The position numbers and the translations under genes are program-made. DNA of 10,370 bases, taken from contig JAUNMD010000026.1 in NCBI GenBank assembly GCA_030531915.1, positions 1 to 10,370 of the forward strand, written 5' to 3'. Of this stretch, positions 6,481 through 10,370 are shown in pieces. The stretch is from Pseudomonadota bacterium (GTDB lineage: Bacteria > Pseudomonadota > Alphaproteobacteria > Rs-D84). Below the pieces are notes generated by a model. It worked only from the letters and a program-made list of their open reading frames with translations, ran no database searches and was not told the DNA's origin. Numbering within the stretch: position 1 is the first letter of the stretch; each line of letters opens with the position of its first letter.

Positions 6481-7758
6481 ATGAGCGACGATAAAAACAC
6501 CACCACACCACCAACTGACGCAGCGCAGGGCGCGCAGCAGTTTTGCAGTTTCTGTGGTAAATCTGTGTACGAGGTTAAAAAACTGGTTCGTGGCCGCAAT
6601 GTTTGCATTTGCGACGAATGTATCAACCTGTGCAACGATATTATGGCGGACGACCTGCGGGGCGAAGTCAATAAAGAAGCAGCCAAATTGCCAACGCCGT
6701 CCCAGATTTATAATTTCTTGAACGAATATATTATTGGGCAAGATATGGCGAAACGCACGTTGGCGGTGGCGGTCTATAACCACTATAAACGTCACAGTGT
6801 GGCGATGTCATCGAATGTTGAAATTCAAAAGTCCAATGTTTTGCTGATTGGGCCGACGGGTACGGGTAAAACGCTGTTTGCGCAAACGTTGGCGCGTATT
6901 TTGGACGTGCCGTTTGCAATCGCAGATGCCACCACATTGACCGAGGCCGGCTATGTCGGCGACGACGTGGAAAGTGTTCTGACGCGTCTGTTACAGAATG
7001 CGAATTTTGACGTGGAACGTGCGGGACGCGGTATTATCTATATCGACGAAATCGATAAGATTGCACGCAAATCTGAAAATCCATCGCTGACCCGTGATGT
7101 TTCCGGCGAAGGGGTGCAACAGGCCTTGTTGAAATTGGTCGAAGGTACGGTTGCGAATGTTCCCGCCGGCGGCGCGGGCCGCAAGCACCCGGGCGAGGCC
7201 ACAGTTCAACTGGACACATCAAAAATCTTGTTTATCTGTGGCGGGGCGTTTGATGGCCTGAACAAGATTATTGGTGGGCGTAAATCGGAACGTGCGGGTA
7301 TTGGTTTTGGCGCGAATGTTCAATCGAAAAAGGAACGCGAATCCAAAAATTACTTGGACGATGTTCAACCCGAAGATTTGGTTAAATTCGGTATTATTCC
7401 GGAATTGGTTGGTCGTTTGCCGGTGATTACTACATTGCAGGATTTGGACGAAAGTGCGTTGGTAAAAATCCTGACCGAACCAAAGAACGCGATTGTAAAG
7501 CAATACAGTGCGATGCTGGAAATGGACAATGTGAAATTGAACATTACCGACGACGGATTGCGTGAAATTGCAAAATTGGCGGTTGCGCGCAAGACGGGGG
7601 CACGCGGCCTGCGCAGCATTTTGGAACGCATATTGCTGACACCAATGTTTGATGCGCCTGATAATCCAGAATTGGCGGAAATCGTAATTGATAAAAATGT
7701 TGTACTGGGTAAAAAGCAACCGGTGCAAATCCTGCGCGATGCCAAAAAGGCCGCATAA
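6481..7758 (+). CDS. clpX: ATP-dependent Clp protease ATP-binding subunit ClpX
   Basis: AAA+ unfoldase that recognises tagged or regulated proteins and threads them into ClpP. The 425-residue protein has the N-terminal zinc-binding domain (C22, C25, C44, C47) and Walker A GPTGTGKT (124-131). It has the pore loop GYVG (157-160, followed by DDVE rather than the common EDVE) and Walker B IIYIDE (185-190). The RKH loop (234-236), the ClpP-docking IGF loop (274-276), IPELVGRLPV, and the sensor-2 region KTGARGLRSILE (371-382) are also present. Everything needed for activity is there. I start at ATG 6481, which has AAGGGA 9 bases upstream and gives the usual MSDDKN-type N-terminus; in-frame ATGs at 6424 and 6427 lie inside clpP. 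In many alphaproteobacteria lon follows clpX; here a terminator does. Confidence 0.98.
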   Translation: MSDDKNTTTPPTDAAQGAQQFCSFCGKSVYEVKKLVRGRNVCICDECINLCNDIMADDLRGEVNKEAAKLPTPSQIYNFLNEYIIGQDMAKRTLAVAVYNHYKRHSVAMSSNVEIQKSNVLLIGPTGTGKTLFAQTLARILDVPFAIADATTLTEAGYVGDDVESVLTRLLQNANFDVERAGRGIIYIDEIDKIARKSENPSLTRDVSGEGVQQALLKLVEGTVANVPAGGAGRKHPGEATVQLDTSKILFICGGAFDGLNKIIGGRKSERAGIGFGANVQSKKERESKNYLDDVQPEDLVKFGIIPELVGRLPVITTLQDLDESALVKILTEPKNAIVKQYSAMLEMDNVKLNITDDGLREIAKLAVARKTGARGLRSILERILLTPMFDAPDNPELAEIVIDKNVVLGKKQPVQILRDAKKAA

Positions 7759-7775
7759 TAACGAACAAGTGTTAT

Positions 7776-7803
7776 AAAAAACGTCCCGTTTGGGACGTTT
7801 TTT
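7776..7803. terminator. Bidirectional intrinsic terminator after clpX
   Basis: Perfect 12-base arms (AAAAAACGTCCC and its complement) enclose a GTTT loop. Both strands give a GC-rich 6-bp core with a six-T tail. It lies 17 bases after the clpX stop and 10 bases beyond the end of the convergent cysteine-rich gene, and so should serve both. Confidence 0.92.
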
Positions 7804-7813
7804 GTTTTTATAT

Positions 7814-8773
7814 TTATTCACCGTAATTGCACATATATGGTGACGTGCCATCAACGTATGAATATGCACCAGTGATGTCGCGACCACTGGTGACATAGCA
7901 ATCATTGATGCTGGTTGCGGCGTCGGTGCTCTGGGCGGCATTGCCATCAGATCCGGCGGGACATGTGGCGCATGTACTGCCCGACATATAGTACCCAGAT
8001 ACGCATTTGTTTTCGTTCGCGCTGTTGCATGTAAAACCGTCACTCGTGCAATAATATTTTTTACGCCAACATGCGGCGTCACTGGCCGTGCCGTTTGCGT
8101 ATTCACCGCATGTCCAATCGGTTGTTTTACTGCCACAGTTTGAATCAGAACATGGCGTTTTACACGTGTTTATGCTGACCGTGTAATAAGAGTTGCTGCA
8201 TGGCCCGCCAGATGCCGCCCACACGGATTGCCCCTGTTTGCCAGCGGAGCCGCCTTGGCAATCTGAACAGGAACGCCATGCGGTATTTCCAAACACGACG
8301 GTTTTTTCCGCATTGCAATATGGAATGGTTGTTGTATCCATGGTTATTTGCTGTACGGAACATGTGGTTCGGGCGGAACAACTGGCCTGAAACGCAATGT
8401 CGCCGCATGCACTGTACGTGTATGTTTTCCAGTCGGGGCCGACCACGACGGCGCGGCCGTTTTTCATGCCGTCTGTGGTTGATACCGCATAGCCGTTTTC
8501 GTAATAACCACTTTTACATGTGGCGCATTCTGCAACATAGAACCACGAACTGCTGGACATGGGGCGAACCTGATATGTTTTGAATGATGCGCAGTTTGTT
8601 TGAACAATTTGGGCATAGTTGACGGCACTGGTCAGCAGTGATGATGAATATTCGGTGACATAGCAACCGCTGCCGCTGGTGTGGTATTCAATCCCTGGGA
8701 CTGGGGTGGCGGTGGCATTATTTACGTGCAACACCAACATCGCCAGCACGGCGATGGTAAAACTGCGTCTCAT
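7814..8773 (-). CDS. Secreted cysteine-rich protein of unknown function
   Basis: A 319-residue protein with a Sec signal peptide (MRRSFTIAVLAMLVLHVNNATA, cut near 22). The mature part has 23 cysteines and many Ser, Thr, Gly and Tyr, pointing to a disulfide-bonded extracytoplasmic or surface protein. Cysteines often occur as CxxC, for example CATC near residue 83, CSDCQGG near 175 and CATCPAGSDG near 270; the last resembles TNFR/GCC2-GCC3-type modules (CPAG..). A CYVT motif occurs right after the signal peptide (GSGCYVTEY) and near the C-terminus (INDCYVTSG), suggesting duplicated modules. No membrane anchor or enzyme motif is visible. I recall similar proteins in multiple copies in uncultured gut alphaproteobacteria, unverified here. 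AGGAG lies 9 bases before the start. I find no convincing promoter of its own; the 6S-like RNA gene ends 36 bases upstream, so expression may rely on read-through of its terminator. Confidence 0.85.
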   Translation of the reverse strand: MRRSFTIAVLAMLVLHVNNATATPVPGIEYHTSGSGCYVTEYSSSLLTSAVNYAQIVQTNCASFKTYQVRPMSSSSWFYVAECATCKSGYYENGYAVSTTDGMKNGRAVVVGPDWKTYTYSACGDIAFQASCSARTTCSVQQITMDTTTIPYCNAEKTVVFGNTAWRSCSDCQGGSAGKQGQSVWAASGGPCSNSYYTVSINTCKTPCSDSNCGSKTTDWTCGEYANGTASDAACWRKKYYCTSDGFTCNSANENKCVSGYYMSGSTCATCPAGSDGNAAQSTDAATSINDCYVTSGRDITGAYSYVDGTSPYMCNYGE

Positions 8774-8808
8774 TTGTTCTTTCTCCTGTCCTTTACGTTT
8801 TTCAAATG

Positions 8809-8832
8809 AAAAACCACCAATTTTTGGTGGTT
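8809..8832 (-). terminator. Intrinsic terminator of the structured RNA
   Basis: AACCACCAA (8812-8820) and TTGGTGGTT (8824-8832) form a perfect 9-bp stem with a 3-base loop. On the minus strand five T follow the paired GGTGG core (8813-8809). It lies between the 6S-like RNA and the ribosome site of the cysteine-rich gene, so it either ends the RNA or attenuates that gene. Confidence 0.75.
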
Positions 8833-9010
8833 AGGAGGTTGAGAACAATCATAAGAATTGTGCCGCGTATTGGATATTCCGCGTGCCCTCCTGACACAAA
8901 TATCAGGAGTTTATTTTTCATCACGATGTTAAAAAAGGCGCATCGCGCCCAATCTGTTCGTGACGCTTATGAACGGGTTCTCACACCCCATCAATGGAAC
9001 ACCCATCGAC
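8809..9010 (-). ncRNA. ssrS: Structured RNA of about 200 nt, probable 6S RNA
   Basis: Probable 6S RNA, which binds sigma70 RNA polymerase by imitating an open promoter. The call rests on architecture, not on similarity. A promoter (9018-9046) and terminator (8809-8832) delimit about 202 nt with no plausible ORF. Hand folding gives one long rod. The closing stem is GGGG (8989-8986) and TGAGAAC (8983-8977) against GTTCTCA (8846-8840) and CCTC (8838-8835). Next come CATAAG (8971-8966) with CTTATG (8855-8850), then a bubble of 12 bases on the 5' side (8965-8954) and 13 on the 3' side (8868-8856). Beyond it are ATTGG (8953-8949) with CCAAT (8873-8869), a CGCG/TGC/CC arm (8947-8937) with 8888-8880, and an apical hairpin CTCCTGA/TCAGGAG. 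The bubble begins near nt 46, close to nt 44 where E. coli 6S templates pRNA. The alternative is a leader or attenuator of the downstream gene. SRP, RNase P and tmRNA signature sequences are absent. Confidence 0.65.
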
Positions 9011-9017
9011 AATAAAT

Positions 9018-9046
9018 ATTATATGTAACATCAGGAATAAAAACAA
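9018..9046 (-). promoter_or_regulatory. Promoter of the 6S-like RNA
   Basis: On the minus strand TTGTTT (9046-9041) and a perfect TATAAT (9023-9018) are separated by exactly 17 bases. Transcription would start at or near the G at 9010. It begins directly after the cysS terminator, with no room for another gene between. Confidence 0.72.
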
Positions 9047-9050
9047 GCAT

Positions 9051-9073
9051 AAAAAAACGCCCACGGTTGGGCG
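9051..9073 (-). terminator. Intrinsic terminator of cysS
   Basis: CGCCCA (9058-9063) pairs with TGGGCG (9068-9073) around a CGGT loop. On the minus strand the stem is followed by seven T (complement of 9051-9057). It lies 23 bases beyond the cysS stop codon and separates cysS from the 6S-like RNA promoter. Confidence 0.88.
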
Positions 9074-9096
9074 GGTGTTTACGACAATGCGCAAAA

Positions 9097-10370
9097 TTAC
9101 ATTGCAATGTCCCATGTTGTGCCATTTGGCGAATCCATCAGGGCGATGCCGCGGGCCATCAATTCGCCACGGATTGTGTCAGCGGTGGCGTAATCACGTG
9201 CGGCCTTGGCTGCGGTGCGGGCATCAATTTTTGCCTGAATTTCGTCAGCGGTGATATTGTTTTGTGTTAAAACGCGTTGACGGGCGTCCGCAATGTATCG
9301 GGCTGCATCGCGCTGTAATATATTCAGAACACCGAACAATTCGACGATTTTGTTCACAATGGTGGCCAAATCGTATTCTGTGCGCTTTTTCGCCAATTCG
9401 GCAGACACAAAATCAAACCATTTGAATGCCGCAACAATCACGCCGTATGTGTTAAAGTTGTCGTCCATCGCGGCACGAAATTCGTCGGTAATCTGTTGTG
9501 TCATTGTGGCGGTTTTGTCCGCATTTGCGTCCGCATATTCGCGCGTGCGCGCAGCATTTATGACCGAATACATCTTGTACACGTGACGCATTGCGTTTGG
9601 AAAGAATGTGTCTGTGATATCAATGTCGTTTGAATACATGTTATTCAGCAAAGCAAAGCGAATGACATCGGCATCATATTGCGCCAATACATCTTGCAAC
9701 AATATACCGTTGTTCAATGATTTACTCATTTTCTGGCCGTTTACCTTGACCAAGCCGCAATGTACCCAGTAATTCGCGAATGTTTTGCCGGTGACAGATT
9801 CTGTCTGGGCAATTTCATTTTCGTGGTGCGGGAAAACCAAGTCGCGCCCGCCACCGTGAATGTCAATCTGTTCGCCCAGATATTTCATGTTCATCGCGCT
9901 GCATTCAATGTGCCAGCCGGGGCGACCACGTCCCCATGGGGATTCCCAATAAATTTCACCTGGCTTTGCGGATTTCCACAGGGCAAAGTCCGCCTCGTCC
10001 AATTTGCCGGGTTCAATATCCTTGCGAACGCCGATTTCGTTCTTGTTGGTTTGAATGTGTGACAATTTGCCGTAATCTGGGAAAGATGACAATTTGAAAT
10101 ACACGTCGCCAAATTCAGAAACATACGCGTGTCCAGAATCAATCAGTTTCTGGACAAATGCGATAATGTCATCTATGCATTGTGTTGCGCGCGCCATCAC
10201 GGTTGGGCGGTTGTTGCCCAGTGCGTCCATTTCTGCGTCCGTCTTGGCCATATAGCGTTCGGCAAATGTGATTGGATTTTCGCCAATCTTGTTTGCGTTG
10301 GCAATAATCTTGTCGTCGACATCGGTATAGTTGCGAACGTATTTTACATTATACCCCAGATATGCGAAAT
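9097..10370 (-). CDS. cysS: Cysteinyl-tRNA synthetase, 5' part beyond the window
   Basis: Class I aminoacyl-tRNA synthetase that charges tRNA-Cys. The visible frame gives 423 residues from the right edge. It enters with FAYLGYNVKYVRNYTDVDDKII, which matches the conserved block after the HIGH region, so the true start lies outside, roughly 40-50 codons away; that missing part should carry the HIGH-like motif and the first zinc cysteine. Visible signatures are WHIECSAMNMKYLG and IDIHGGGRDLVFPHHENEIAQ (zinc and cysteine-binding region), then NYWVHCGLV and the KMSKS loop (QKMSKSLNNG). The helical anticodon-binding part follows and ends with LMDSPNGTTWDIAM. The ATG at 10251 (MAKTDAEMDALG) is internal, not the start, because homology continues upstream in frame. 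The gene has its own terminator at 9051-9073. Confidence 0.96.
   Translation of the reverse strand, partial: FAYLGYNVKYVRNYTDVDDKIIANANKIGENPITFAERYMAKTDAEMDALGNNRPTVMARATQCIDDIIAFVQKLIDSGHAYVSEFGDVYFKLSSFPDYGKLSHIQTNKNEIGVRKDIEPGKLDEADFALWKSAKPGEIYWESPWGRGRPGWHIECSAMNMKYLGEQIDIHGGGRDLVFPHHENEIAQTESVTGKTFANYWVHCGLVKVNGQKMSKSLNNGILLQDVLAQYDADVIRFALLNNMYSNDIDITDTFFPNAMRHVYKMYSVINAARTREYADANADKTATMTQQITDEFRAAMDDNFNTYGVIVAAFKWFDFVSAELAKKRTEYDLATIVNKIVELFGVLNILQRDAARYIADARQRVLTQNNITADEIQAKIDARTAAKAARDYATADTIRGELMARGIALMDSPNGTTWDIAM

Noticed and set aside
5898..6795. Long minus-strand frames opposite clpP and clpX (5898-6686 and 6337-6795)
   Set aside because: Antisense to two fully conserved genes; the protein text is Phe/His/Arg-rich, typical of a shadow frame.
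7219..8136. Minus-strand 305-residue open frame across the clpX end and the cysteine-rich gene
   Set aside because: It reads through the strong terminator at 7776-7803 and overlaps two better supported genes; its composition is that of an out-of-frame reading.
8809..9010. SRP RNA, RNase P RNA, tmRNA or tRNA as identity of the structured RNA
   Set aside because: The GGAAGGAAGCAGC-type SRP loop, the GAGGAAAGTCC RNase P core, a GTTCRA T-loop and an Ala-tag reading frame are all absent.
8806..9015. Plus-strand 69-residue open frame in the 6S-like region
   Set aside because: No ribosome site or promoter, and it covers segments better explained as paired arms of a structured RNA on the other strand.
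1..10370. Mobile element, CRISPR array, toxin-antitoxin or phage defence system
   Set aside because: No transposase, integrase, direct repeats with spacers, or paired small genes were seen. The methyltransferase has no restriction partner and matches the solitary CcrM family.

Overview
The window is a compact, gene-dense stretch of a bacterial chromosome. It most likely comes from an uncultured alphaproteobacterium, for three reasons: a CcrM-type GANTC methyltransferase with its C-terminal RAMA domain, the clpP-clpX pair, and a cysteine-rich secreted protein. From memory, that last kind of protein is common in gut-associated alphaproteobacterial metagenome assemblies; this placement is inference. 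Nearly everything is housekeeping. I see no insertion sequence, CRISPR array, tRNA, rRNA or phage gene.

Left block (about 31-4081, minus strand): a tightly packed operon read nrdR, a soluble lytic transglycosylase, rnhB, pgk. Its genes are spaced by 9 bp or overlap, and it ends in a perfect-palindrome terminator at 31-57. A 163-bp divergent intergenic region (4082-4244) separates nrdR from ccrM. It holds an operator-like inverted repeat over the possible nrdR -35 box, a hairpin that looks like a terminator on both strands, and an extended -10 promoter for ccrM.

Middle block (4245-5706): ccrM (plus) converges on a small coiled-coil protein of unknown function (minus), and the two share a terminator. 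CcrM carries DCPY in place of the usual DPPY catalytic motif. The small gene has the best sigma70-like promoter of the window. Between it and clpP (5707-5867) lie two divergent promoters. The clpP promoter contains a 10-bp palindrome and the only intergenic GANTC site I found.

Right block (5868-10370): clpP and clpX form a plus-strand operon closed by a strong bidirectional terminator. A secreted cysteine-rich protein (minus) converges on it. Upstream of that gene, 8809-9010 on the minus strand looks like a free-standing structured RNA of about 200 nt, with its own TATAAT promoter, a long rod fold with a central bubble, and an intrinsic terminator. This architecture fits 6S RNA (ssrS). The window ends inside cysS (minus), which runs off the right edge.

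The most interesting points are the 6S-like RNA just upstream of the cysteine-rich gene, the DCPY variant of CcrM, the GANTC site inside the clpP promoter, and the organisation of the nrdR/ccrM divergent region.
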